Shown in pieces: positions 1 to 6,642 of a DNA stretch of 20,276 bases (position 1 is its first letter; each line of letters begins with the position of its first letter). Below the pieces are notes generated by a model. That model was not told the DNA's origin, ran no database searches, and saw nothing but the letters and a program-made list of their open reading frames with translations. The position numbers and the translations under genes were made by a program. Source of the stretch: a virus; the IMG/VR virus record IMGVR_UViG_3300031951_020250, positions 1 through 20,276 of that record, one strand, 5' to 3'.

Positions 1-2
1 TG

Positions 3-407
3 CGCGCCGGCATGGCGACGTTGGCCGTCGCCGAGAAGCACGACGTGCACTACTCCACCGTGCGCAAGGCACGGACCCGTGTGCTCGGTCGGCAGCGCAA
101 GCACCGGCGCTGGAACCGATCGCGGCTCGCGATCGCTTGCGCGCAGGGAATGACCATCGCCGAAGTGGCTGCTGCGTGCCGGTGCTGCTACGGCACCATG
201 CGGCAGGTGCTGAAGCGCTTCGGGCTGAAGTGCAAGCGCGTCGACAGGCGGATCAAGATCAGCCGCGCGGCGTTCGTACAGGACTGGCGCGATGGGATGC
301 CGTTCCGACAGATGGCGCGGAAGCACGGCTTCAAGTCCGTGCACGGGGTGAAGACCAGGCTGCGGCGGGAAGGCGTGCCGGTGGACCGGCAGGCGGTGAG
401 CGCGTGA
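3..407 (+). CDS. Triple helix-turn-helix DNA-binding protein, 5' end cut by the window
   Basis: Small basic protein made almost wholly of HTH-like units. Three similar segments can be aligned by eye: one around the first ATG (R-A-G-M-A-T-L then AEKHDVHYSTVRKAR), a second at about residues 43-72 (AQGMTIAEVAAACRCC) and a third at about 93-122 (RDGMPFRQMARKHGF). Each has a G-M turn followed by a recognition-like helix. The ATG at position 12 falls exactly on the conserved Met of unit 1, and the frame stays open to the left edge (codons R-A-G). The true start therefore probably lies upstream and this ATG is probably internal. The stop codon overlaps the next gene's GTG start (GTGA), so the two are translationally coupled. 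DNA binding is inferred from the HTH pattern; the target and role are unknown. It could be a regulator or a transposase-like HTH remnant. Confidence 0.6.
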   Translation, partial: RAGMATLAVAEKHDVHYSTVRKARTRVLGRQRKHRRWNRSRLAIACAQGMTIAEVAAACRCCYGTMRQVLKRFGLKCKRVDRRIKISRAAFVQDWRDGMPFRQMARKHGFKSVHGVKTRLRREGVPVDRQAVSA

Positions 408-901
408 TCGTCCTCGGCCTCGATCCCGGCATCACGACCGGATGGGCGATCTACGACTGTGCCCACCGCCACTGCATCGCCGGCGGCGAGTTCCCCGGTC
501 ACAGCATCCCGAACGATCTCGCCGACCGTTCGCAGTTGTGCGTCAACGTCATCGAGCGCTTGCGTCCGCACGGCGCGAGCTACCCGCAGGTCGTCGAGGC
601 CGCGTACGTCTGCGGACGCCTCGTGGGGATGCTCGGCGACGAGCGGCGCCCAGTGCACGAGTTGCGCCGCGACGACGTGCGTCGAGAACTGCAGATCGCG
701 ACGCACGGGGCGATTCAGGTCGCCGACGACACGACCGTTTGGGCTGCCCTGCGCCTCCTGCACGGGGACGGCTGCACGCGTCAGGGCGGGCCGCTGCACC
801 TGCTGAAGTCCAGCGAGGCGGGGCACCAGCGCGCGGCGTTGGCCGTCGCTGTCGCCTGGTGCATCCGCGAGCGGCTGTTCGTGCCGGCGGGGGCCGCGTG
901 A
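404..901 (+). CDS. RuvC-like Holliday junction resolvase (phage type, RNase H fold)
   Basis: 165 residues, the usual size for RuvC-type nucleases, which cut four-way DNA junctions made in recombination or replication. The N-terminus has the diagnostic first strand VLGLDPGITTGWAIY with catalytic Asp7. A second acidic residue is Glu51 in NVIERL. The last helix GHQRAALAVAVAWC (140-153) aligns with the C-terminal active-site helix of RuvC. Thermus RuvC uses a His and an Asp there; here His141 is kept but the position expected to be Asp is Ala144, so activity is uncertain. Start chosen at the GTG that forms a GTGA overlap with the upstream HTH gene. A longer open frame exists upstream, but it is a shadow of that gene. 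It converges with the minus-strand regulator only 5 bases away, with no terminator visible between them. Confidence 0.8.
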   Translation: MIVLGLDPGITTGWAIYDCAHRHCIAGGEFPGHSIPNDLADRSQLCVNVIERLRPHGASYPQVVEAAYVCGRLVGMLGDERRPVHELRRDDVRRELQIATHGAIQVADDTTVWAALRLLHGDGCTRQGGPLHLLKSSEAGHQRAALAVAVAWCIRERLFVPAGAA

Positions 902-906
902 CGCGT

Positions 907-1149
907 CTACTTCTTCTCGGCGGCGGCGCGGCTGGCCGCGATGGCGGCGCGGACGCGTTCCAGGTCCAGCTTCAGGCCGGCAGCCAGCACCGAAACCGTC
1001 CCGAGGTGGGGCTTTGCGACCTTCCCGTTGCGGAGTCGCCAGACAGTTCGGGGATCGAGGCCGTTCTCGGTGCACCACTCGGTCAGCCCGTGCCCGTCCC
1101 GCAGAGCTACAGCGAGCAGGTCGTCCAGGGTCTCGGGGCGCTTCGGCAC
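907..1149 (-). CDS. Small XRE-like HTH transcriptional regulator (candidate phage repressor)
   Basis: 80 residues. The core LTEWCTENGLDPRTVWRLRN followed by GKVAKPHLGTVSVLAAGL is a classic lambda-repressor/Cro-like HTH: helix, turn, recognition helix, then the G-x-x-x-P-x-x-x-T/L-x-x-L-A pattern. It ends in a basic, helical AAIAASRAAAEKK tail. The GTG at 1149 is preferred because AGAAGG lies six bases upstream of it. A TTG at 1212 would extend the frame but would run through both copies of the 12-bp repeat. It is the only minus-strand gene in the left half and is divergent from the long replication operon, the usual position of a phage repressor gene. There is no peptidase domain, so it is not a LexA/CI-type cleavable repressor. 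The repressor role is inferred. Confidence 0.72.
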   Translation of the reverse strand: MPKRPETLDDLLAVALRDGHGLTEWCTENGLDPRTVWRLRNGKVAKPHLGTVSVLAAGLKLDLERVRAAIAASRAAAEKK

Positions 1150-1155
1150 GCGCTG

Positions 1156-1161
1156 CCTTCT
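1156..1161 (-). promoter_or_regulatory. Ribosome binding site deciding the regulator start
   Basis: AGAAGG on the minus strand, six bases before the GTG at 1149. It supports the short start and leaves the 12-bp repeats outside the coding region. Confidence 0.5.
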
Positions 1162-1164
1162 AGC

Positions 1165-1220
1165 GCAAATGTCCGAGGGAATCCAACCGAGCCGCTTGAC
1201 TTCATCGTGCAAATGTCCGA
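1165..1220. repeat. Two 12-bp direct repeats, candidate operators
   Basis: GCAAATGTCCGA occurs at 1165-1176 and again at 1209-1220, 44 bp apart (about four helical turns), in the interval between the divergent regulator gene and the operon starting at 1312. I noticed no other copy in the window. Position and spacing fit binding sites for the adjacent HTH regulator; the binding itself is inferred. A TTGACT hexamer lies between them (1196-1201), but I see no convincing -10 partner. Confidence 0.5.
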
Positions 1221-1311
1221 AAAGGACCGAAGCAAGAACGCCCCGGCCGCCGCCAGTCTTGGCGGATCAACGGCGACCGGAGCTGACCAGGAACCGCAAG
1301 GAACCCAGCCG

Positions 1312-1764
1312 ATGACCACCGTAGCCACTGCGCCAGCTCCGGCGCAACAGAGCGCCTCGCGCCTCCCCGCTCGCCTTCGCCGCGCCCTGCTGCTCGGGAT
1401 CCGCGCGCAACGCACCCAGCGCCACGTCTACCCGGACGGCATCTACACGGCGCGCAACCAGCACTTCGAACCGTCGATCCACTGGGGCACGGTCGCCATC
1501 GGGAAGGCGGTCGAGCAGATGACGGAAGGCGAGCTGGCCTACTTCAACGCCGGCCTGCGCGCCAAGTCGCCGTCGCGCCCCAGCTCGCGGCGCAGCCAGC
1601 AGGTGCTCCGCTACTCGAAGCTGCTGCGCGACCTGCTCGCGACGCGTGACGACGAGGGGATGCTCCGCCGCCTGCGGCTCTGGCTGCGGAAGAACCTGCT
1701 GCCGAAGGTCGTGCTGACCGCCGCGGACCGCGCGCAGGCCGCCGAGGCCGGGAGGCGCGCGTGA
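1312..1764 (+). CDS. Unknown basic protein, first gene of the replication operon
   Basis: 150 residues, not recognised. The N-terminus is Ala/Pro-rich and low complexity (TTVATAPAPAQQSASRLPARL). A middle part reads HVYPDGIYTARNQHFEPSIHWGTVAIGKAVEQM, and the C-terminal half is strongly basic and helical (SRRSQQVLRYSKLLRDLL, LRRLRLWLRKNLLPKVV). This could bind nucleic acid, though no named domain is visible. The ATG at 1312 is preceded by AAGGA nine bases upstream. The reading frame is open far upstream (from 442), but that stretch is the shadow of the resolvase and regulator. The stop overlaps the next GTG (GTGA). It is the first gene after the candidate operators, so it is likely an early gene. 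Confidence 0.6.
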   Translation: MTTVATAPAPAQQSASRLPARLRRALLLGIRAQRTQRHVYPDGIYTARNQHFEPSIHWGTVAIGKAVEQMTEGELAYFNAGLRAKSPSRPSSRRSQQVLRYSKLLRDLLATRDDEGMLRRLRLWLRKNLLPKVVLTAADRAQAAEAGRRA

Positions 1765-2189
1765 CCAAAGGCATCTCAGCCGGATCCGGCGTTGGCATGG
1801 ATCGGAAGGTGTCGGCTCGGCAGCAGCTGATCATTCGCTGCCAACGACAGATCCTGAATCTTCTTGGGCGGAGTTCGCCGTCGCAGGAGTGCCGATCACT
1901 GCTGGCGGACCTCAAGAACTTCATCACCAACCAACCCAAGGTGCGGCCCGTCGATCTGCCGCCGTGCGACCCTCACGCCATCTGGCTGCGAGCAACTGCG
2001 CACTGGACGGAGAACAGGGGGCAGATGATCGAGAGGGCCATCGCGGCTGGGACGCCCGTCCCGGTGCCGGCCGGAGACCTCGCGGCGATGCGGGACAGGA
2101 TCGAGATTCTGACGAACATGATCCGTCATGTTGACCGCGAATTCGCAGATGACTTGAAGCGGGCCGACGAGGCTGGGAGGCGCGCTTGA
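1744..2189 (+). repeat. Duplicated 21-base gene-junction cassette
   Basis: 1744-1764 and 2169-2189 match at 19 of 21 bases. The core GGGAGGCGCGC plus GTGA or TTGA acts as ribosome site, stop and start at two consecutive junctions and encodes the shared C-terminus EAGRRA. Confidence 0.55.
1761..2189 (+). CDS. Unknown helical protein
   Basis: 142 residues, not recognised. The sequence is mainly helical and charged (RQQLIIRCQRQILNLL, CRSLLADLKNFITN, DLAAMRDRIEILTNMIRHVDREFADDLKRADE), with a Pro-rich stretch near residues 63-70. Start GTG at 1761 is set by GGGAGG five bases upstream and a GTGA overlap with the gene before. Its 3' end carries the same DNA cassette as the end of the previous gene (19 of 21 bases), so both proteins end in EAGRRA. 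No membrane segment or signal peptide. Probably an accessory early phage protein. Confidence 0.6.
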   Translation: MTKGISAGSGVGMDRKVSARQQLIIRCQRQILNLLGRSSPSQECRSLLADLKNFITNQPKVRPVDLPPCDPHAIWLRATAHWTENRGQMIERAIAAGTPVPVPAGDLAAMRDRIEILTNMIRHVDREFADDLKRADEAGRRA

Positions 2190-2563
2190 GCACCTACGAC
2201 CTCCGCGAGCAGCAGCTCGCCGCTTGGACCGAGCGCCGTGCCGACGAGACGCGCGCGATGCTGGCGACGGCCGGCACCGCGCCGCAGCCCGAGGGACGGC
2301 ACACCAGCGAGGACGGGAAGTGCCTGCGCTGCCGCGGCGCGCTGTTCGTCCTGGAGCGGCAACCGCACCTGCAGCGCGACTGGTGCTCGTGCTCCTTCTG
2401 CGGGTCCACCATGCCGGCGGTCATCGGATCGGCTGGCGAGCCGATCCGCATGCCGGGGCTCGCTGAGTCGGCCGCCGCGAAGGCGTCGCTCGCGCTCGGC
2501 TGCATCGCCTCCCTCGCGGTCCTGCTGTGGGACGCGCACCTGAACTACCTCAATCACCAGTAA
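2186..2563 (+). CDS. Unknown protein with zinc-ribbon-like cysteines and a C-terminal membrane segment
   Basis: 125 residues. Two cysteine pairs, C46-x2-C49 (KCLRCRG) and C69-x2-C72 (CSFCG, with an extra Cys67), are spaced like a zinc ribbon. Near the C-terminus a hydrophobic stretch of about 19 residues (about 96-114, AAAKASLALGCIASLAVLLW) could span the membrane or pack as a helix. Start is TTG at 2186, supported by GGGAGG five bases upstream and a TTGA overlap with the previous gene. It ends the first mini-cluster; a 35-base A-rich gap follows before the Sak4-like gene. Function unknown; metal binding and membrane placement are inferred only from the residues. Confidence 0.55.
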   Translation: MSTYDLREQQLAAWTERRADETRAMLATAGTAPQPEGRHTSEDGKCLRCRGALFVLERQPHLQRDWCSCSFCGSTMPAVIGSAGEPIRMPGLAESAAAKASLALGCIASLAVLLWDAHLNYLNHQ

Positions 2564-2587
2564 CCAAAACCCTAACAACGGAACCAG

Positions 2588-3521
2588 GAGAACGACAAAT
2601 GGCAATCTCGCTCGCAGACATCAAGCAATCCCGCATGGGGCCGCCGCGCCTCGTCATCTACGGCCCCGAAGGCGTCGGCAAGACCACGCTGGCCGGGCAG
2701 ATGCGCAAGCCGGTGTTCATCGCCGCTGAGGACGGATTGCCGAACGGCGTCGCCTCTCTTCGCCCGACCAACTACGCCGAGGTGCTGCAGTGCATCGAGG
2801 CGCTGATCAACGAGGAGCACGACTACAAGAGCGCGATCCTTGATTCGGCCACGGTCATCGAGCCCTGGCTGCACGACCACGTCGTTGCGACGGTGCCTCA
2901 CGAGAAGGGGCACATGGTGCCGAACCTCATCGCCTACGGCTTCAACAAGGGATTCGACCACGCGGAGAAGGAGTGGCGGCACACGCTGCTCGCCGGCCTC
3001 ACCGCCCTGCGCGACATCCGGGGCATGAGCGTCTGCCTGATCGCGCACGCTCACACCGAGCGCGTGGAGAACCCCGAAACCGACCCCTACGACCGGTTCC
3101 AGATCAAGGTCCACAAGAAGGCCGCCGCCGCAATCTGCGAGTGGGCCGACGCGGTCCTGTTCGTCAACCCGAAGGTCGCCGCGGTGAAGGCCGGAGAAAC
3201 CCGCAGCGGCGAGGAGCGCAAGCGGGCAGCAGGCGACGGCAGCGCCGTGATCTACACGACCTTCCGCCCGGCTTGGCAGGCGAAGAACCGCTACTCGATG
3301 CCGCGCGAGGTGCCGCTCGTGCAGGGCGACCCGGCCGCGACGTGGGCGCCGATCCAGGCCGCCATCGACGCGAAGGTCACGTACAGCCCGACCGAGGTCC
3401 TGCGCGACGCCTTCATCAATGGAGCGCCACCGCTCCCGAACTGCGCTGCCACCAGCTGACACACACAACCTGTCCCGTAACTCCAAACACGAAACGCAAG
3501 AGAGAAAGAACGAGAACGACA
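2588..3521 (+). repeat. Duplicated 10-base translation leader GAGAACGACA
   Basis: GAGAACGACA lies at 2588-2597 and at 3512-3521, directly before the ATGs of the Sak4-like gene (one extra A) and the DUF669 gene (none). Both sit in short A-rich leaders that contrast with the GC-rich genes. The only two non-overlapping junctions in this part of the operon share this sequence. Confidence 0.45.
2599..3459 (+). CDS. Sak4-like phage recombination ATPase (RecA-like P-loop NTPase)
   Basis: 286 residues. Walker A is at 22-30 (GPEGVGKTT) and Walker B-like KSAILDS at 77-83 (Asp82). A beta strand ending in a sensor-like motif, VCLIAHAHTERV, follows, then KVHKKAAAAICEWADAVLFV. This order is typical of the AAA_24/Sak4 family of short phage RecA-like ATPases, which work with an SSB-like protein in strand annealing or recombination. 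Start ATG at 2599 with AGGAG just upstream; the longer frame from 2527 overlaps the preceding gene and has no ribosome site. The next gene is the DUF669 SSB-like protein, a common partner in phage recombination clusters. Family assignment is good; the exact biochemical role is inferred from relatives. Confidence 0.8.
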   Translation: MAISLADIKQSRMGPPRLVIYGPEGVGKTTLAGQMRKPVFIAAEDGLPNGVASLRPTNYAEVLQCIEALINEEHDYKSAILDSATVIEPWLHDHVVATVPHEKGHMVPNLIAYGFNKGFDHAEKEWRHTLLAGLTALRDIRGMSVCLIAHAHTERVENPETDPYDRFQIKVHKKAAAAICEWADAVLFVNPKVAAVKAGETRSGEERKRAAGDGSAVIYTTFRPAWQAKNRYSMPREVPLVQGDPAATWAPIQAAIDAKVTYSPTEVLRDAFINGAPPLPNCAATS

Positions 3522-4052
3522 ATGGGTAACCTCAACTTCGACGCCTCCGGCATCGCCCCGACCACTGCCTTCGACCCGCTGAAGGATGGCTGGTATGCCA
3601 TGCGGATCATCGAGTCCGAGATGGTGCCGAGCGAGAAGGCCGGCGACATGCTGAAGCTCCGCCTCGAGATCGACGAGTCGGCGCACCCGGAGATGGCGAA
3701 CCGCAGCGTGTTCCACCGGCTCTGCCTGAACCACCCGACCAGCGCGCAGGCGCGCGAGATCGCGCAGCGCACGCTGTCGGCGATCTGCCACTCGATCGGC
3801 AAGCTGCAGATCAGCGACACCGAGGAGCTGCTCGGCCAGTCGCTTCGCGTGAAGGTGAAGGCGCTGCCGGCGCGCACCGACGCCGCCACCGGCAAGACCT
3901 ACGAAGCCAGCAACGAAGTCGCTGGCTACAAGGCGCTGAGCGAGAAGGTGGAGGCGTCGGCCCCGGCCCCGGCCACCACGCCGACGGCGAAGCCCGCCGC
4001 CACCACGGCGCCCGCGGCGTCCCGTCCGGCCACGCCCAGCTGGAAGAAGTGA
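3522..4052 (+). CDS. DUF669-family phage SSB-like protein
   Basis: 176 residues. The N-terminus MGNLNFDASGIAP, then FDPLKDGWYAMRIIESEMVPS, LKLRLEIDE, NRSVFHRLCLNHP and AQRTLSAICHSIGKLQISDTEELLGQSLRVKV follows the DUF669 pattern seen in phage proteins next to recombination ATPases. These are thought to act as single-strand DNA-binding, OB-fold-like proteins. After about residue 145 the protein is a low-complexity Ala/Pro/Thr tail ending SRPATPSWKK, perhaps a flexible tail that contacts partners, as in SSBs, although it lacks an acidic tip. It follows the Sak4-like gene with a 62-base leader and is three bases from the SbcC-like gene. ATG at 3522 is preferred; the long upstream frame is a shadow. 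Confidence 0.8.
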   Translation: MGNLNFDASGIAPTTAFDPLKDGWYAMRIIESEMVPSEKAGDMLKLRLEIDESAHPEMANRSVFHRLCLNHPTSAQAREIAQRTLSAICHSIGKLQISDTEELLGQSLRVKVKALPARTDAATGKTYEASNEVAGYKALSEKVEASAPAPATTPTAKPAATTAPAASRPATPSWKK

Positions 4053-4055
4053 CCC

Positions 4056-5447
4056 ATGGCCACTCCCTCCTGGGTCCGACCTGTTGCGGGGGCGCCGGCT
4101 GCGAAGCCGGTGCCCGCCGCACCGAAGCCGCCGGCGACGCCGGCAACAACGCCACCGGAAGCGCCGCAGGTCCCCGCGGCGTCGGGTGGCCTGACCATCG
4201 TTCGTCTCACCGCCGAGAACGTGAAGCGCCTGAAGGCGGTCGAGATCGTGCCCGACGGCAATCTGGTGGTGCTGTCGGGCAAGAATGCGCAAGGCAAGAG
4301 CTCCATCCTCGACGCCATCACCTACGCGCTCGGCGGCAAGGGTGCGGTGTGCGCCGAGCCCATCCGGCGCGGGCAGGAATCGGCCGAGATCGTCTGTGAC
4401 CTCGGCGACCTGGTCGTGAAGCGCCGGTTCACTGCCGGCGGTGGGACCACGCTCGAGGTCACGTCGCGCGAAGGGCTCCGCTTCCCGTCGCCGCAATCGA
4501 TGCTCGACAAGCTGGTAGGCGAACTGACGTTCGACCCGCTCGCGTTCGCGCGGCAGAGCGCGAAGGACCAAGTCGAGACCCTGCAGCGACTGCTGGGTCT
4601 GGACTTCTCGGAAGCCGATCGCGAAGCCGAGCTCGCCTACAACGAGCGCACGCTGGTCAACCGCGAGCTGAAGGCCGCAGAGGCGCGGCTGAAGGCGATG
4701 CCGCCGATGCACGCAGGCACGCCGAAGGAGCCGGTCAACCCCGGCGACCTTGCTGGCGAGCTGCAGAACGCCAACTTCACCAACAGCGACAACGCTCGGC
4801 GTCGCCAGCTGGCCGACAGCTGCCGCGAGGACCTGCGACACCGACAAGCCGAAATCGTCAGGATGCGCGAGGCGCTTGCCCGAGCAGAGGCAGAGCTGAA
4901 GGAGCTGACGACGAAGCAGGCGGAGCAGGAAGCGCGCGTCGCCCTCCTCGTCGACGTCGACACCAAGCCGATCCTGCAGCGGATGCGCGATGCCGACGCG
5001 GTCAACCAGCGCGTGCGGGCCAACCAGCAGCGCGCCGAGGTCGAGAAGGAGGTCGCGGCGAAGAGCGCGAAGTCCGACGAGCTGACCGGCCGCCTCGACG
5101 AGATCCAGCAGTGGAAAGCCAACGAGGTGGCGAGCGCCAAGATGCCGGTGTCCGGCCTCGGGCTGTCGGACGACGGCGTCACCCTGAACGGGCTGCCGCT
5201 GAGCCAAGCCAGCGCGGCGGAGCAGCTGCGCGTGTCGGTCGCCATCGGCATCGCGATGAACCCGCGGCTGCGCGTGCTGCTGATCCGCGACGCCAGCCTG
5301 CTCGACAAGCAGTCGCTGGCGCTGGTCGCCGAGATGGCGAAGGCCGCCAACGCCCAGGTGTGGCTGGAGCGAGTCGAGGACGACTCGGCGACGGCCGTCG
5401 TCATCGAGGATGGGATGGTGCGGGAAGCGGCGGGGGCATCGTCATGA
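4056..5447 (+). CDS. SbcC/RecF-like AAA ATPase (SMC-type, short coiled coil)
   Basis: 463 residues. Residues 1-45 are an Ala/Pro-rich tail. The ABC/SMC head follows: strand LTIVRLTAENVKRLKAVEI, then Walker A GKNAQGKSS at 75-83. A coiled-coil middle runs over about 185-355 with clear heptads (EIVRMREALARAEAELKEL). The signature region LSQASAAEQLRVSVAIGIA is at 382-400 and the Walker B region RVLLIRDASLLD at 406-417. Relatives (SbcC, RecF, phage AAA proteins) act in DNA end processing and recombination. It has no C-x-x-C zinc hook and the coil is short. Walker B has Arg-Asp in place of the usual Asp-Glu. ATG at 4056 has GGAAGAAG upstream. Its stop overlaps the next ATG (ATGA). The neighbouring exonuclease suggests an SbcC/D-like pairing with a different nuclease. 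Confidence 0.78.
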   Translation: MATPSWVRPVAGAPAAKPVPAAPKPPATPATTPPEAPQVPAASGGLTIVRLTAENVKRLKAVEIVPDGNLVVLSGKNAQGKSSILDAITYALGGKGAVCAEPIRRGQESAEIVCDLGDLVVKRRFTAGGGTTLEVTSREGLRFPSPQSMLDKLVGELTFDPLAFARQSAKDQVETLQRLLGLDFSEADREAELAYNERTLVNRELKAAEARLKAMPPMHAGTPKEPVNPGDLAGELQNANFTNSDNARRRQLADSCREDLRHRQAEIVRMREALARAEAELKELTTKQAEQEARVALLVDVDTKPILQRMRDADAVNQRVRANQQRAEVEKEVAAKSAKSDELTGRLDEIQQWKANEVASAKMPVSGLGLSDDGVTLNGLPLSQASAAEQLRVSVAIGIAMNPRLRVLLIRDASLLDKQSLALVAEMAKAANAQVWLERVEDDSATAVVIEDGMVREAAGASS

Positions 5448-5644
5448 CCAATCCGACCACGACGGTCCCTGTGGTTCTCGAAGCGTGGGCATGCTTCCGC
5501 CCGGACGGAACGATCGCCCGTTACTACAAGGACCACGGGCCACTCTGCATCTTCGCCATGGAGCACGAGGCAATCTCGGCCAAGGGGGCGCAAGAGGTCG
5601 TTCGAGTGGTTGGCGTTCGTTCAGCGGCGGGGGCGCAGGCCTGA
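5444..5644 (+). CDS. Small unknown protein between ATPase and exonuclease
   Basis: 66 residues, not recognised. It begins MTNPTTTVPVVLEAWACF and continues RPDGTIARYYKDHGPLCIF, which looks like a small beta-rich fold, then a helix, EHEAISAKGAQEVVRVVGV. The start overlaps the previous stop as ATGA and its stop overlaps the next start as TGATG, so it is embedded in the operon and very likely translated. Being locked between the SbcC-like ATPase and the PD-(D/E)XK nuclease suggests an accessory role in the same process, but nothing in the sequence shows this. Confidence 0.55.
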   Translation: MTNPTTTVPVVLEAWACFRPDGTIARYYKDHGPLCIFAMEHEAISAKGAQEVVRVVGVRSAAGAQA

Positions 5645-6642
5645 TGGCGCCCCTCCCGCTGATCCCTGTCGCGACCTCGGCCGCCGCACTGCACGCCGCG
5701 TACGAAGCGCGTGCGGCCGCGGCGGCGCCGGGGTCGGAGCACGACTGGCGCCGCGACCATCTCGGCGCGTCGCTGATCGGCCACCCGTGCGATCGCTACC
5801 TCTGGCTTTCCTTCCGCTGGGCGCTGAACCCGCACCGCAAGGGGAAGCTGCTGCGCCTGTTCGAACGCGGGCACCGCGAGGAAGCGTGGATCGTCGAGGA
5901 CCTGCGCGCAGCAGGCTTCGCCGTGCAGGATCGCGATCCGGCCACCGGCGAGCAGTTCCGCGTGACCTGGCACGGCGGGCACTTCGGAGGCGGCCTCGAT
6001 GGGCTGGTGGCGGGGCTCCTGGAAGCGCCCAAGACGACGCACGTCCTCGAGGTGAAGACGCACAACCTCAAGTCATTCGAGAAGCTGCAGAAGGACGGCG
6101 TGAAGCGAAGCAAGCCGCAGCACTACGCCCAGATGCAGACCTACATGCGCGGCCGCGGCCTCGATCGGGCCTACTACGTCGCCGTCTGCAAGGACAACGA
6201 CGAGCTCTACACCGAGCGAGTGCACTTGGAGCCGGCCTTCGCCGACGAGCTGATCGCGCGCGCGCGCCAGATCATCGACGCACCCGAGCCGCCGGCCAGG
6301 AAGCCCGAACCCGACTTCCCGCCGTGCCTCTACACCACGGCGGAAGGCGTCCAGCACCCGTGCCAGTTCCGCGACCTGTGCTTCGGCGACGGCGTAATGC
6401 CGGAGCGGAACTGCAGGACCTGCATCGACGCGACGCCCGCAGAAGGCGGTTCGTGGCGCTGCGCGAAGTTCGAGTGCGAGATCCCGAAGGAGCACCAGCG
6501 CTTCGGCTGCCGCGAGCAGCTCACCATCCCCTCGATCGTCAACATGCAGGTCGCCTCGGTCGACGAGCACGGCCGCCGCATCACCTACCAGGCCGCCGAC
6601 GGCCGGTCCTTCGTGGAAGCGCCACGGGGAGGTGACGCTTGA
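5644..6642 (+). CDS. PD-(D/E)XK exonuclease, RecB/Cas4-like, with cysteine-rich C-terminus
   Basis: 332 residues. Early motif LGASLIGHPCDRYLWLSF (40-57) is the S-x-x-x-x-C-x-R-x-x-W pattern of Cas4/RecB-type nucleases. The catalytic set is Asp119 (GGGLDGLV) and E136-V-K138 (VLEVKTH), followed by Q163-x3-Y167 in HYAQMQTYM. The C-terminal third is rich in Cys: C228, C240, C246, then C257-x2-C260, C273, C278 and C289. This suggests one or two metal sites; Fe-S or Zn cannot be told apart here. Relatives digest DNA ends to give single strands for annealing. TGATG overlap with the previous gene and TTGA overlap with the helicase place it firmly in the operon. Confidence 0.85.
   Translation: MAPLPLIPVATSAAALHAAYEARAAAAAPGSEHDWRRDHLGASLIGHPCDRYLWLSFRWALNPHRKGKLLRLFERGHREEAWIVEDLRAAGFAVQDRDPATGEQFRVTWHGGHFGGGLDGLVAGLLEAPKTTHVLEVKTHNLKSFEKLQKDGVKRSKPQHYAQMQTYMRGRGLDRAYYVAVCKDNDELYTERVHLEPAFADELIARARQIIDAPEPPARKPEPDFPPCLYTTAEGVQHPCQFRDLCFGDGVMPERNCRTCIDATPAEGGSWRCAKFECEIPKEHQRFGCREQLTIPSIVNMQVASVDEHGRRITYQAADGRSFVEAPRGGDA
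6626..6635 (+). promoter_or_regulatory. Strong ribosome binding site for a TTG start
   Basis: GGGGAGGTGA lies six bases (counted from GGAGG) before the TTG at 6639. It decides the start of the helicase gene inside the end of the exonuclease gene. Confidence 0.6.

Noticed and set aside
1196-1224. Promoter with TTGACT as -35
   Set aside because: At 16-18 bases downstream I see only CGAAAAG-type sequence, not an acceptable -10 box, so it was not called.
3291-5207. 638-codon minus-strand open frame
   Set aside because: Antisense to the DUF669 and SbcC-like genes; low-complexity Arg/Gly/Leu content and no ribosome site or motif.
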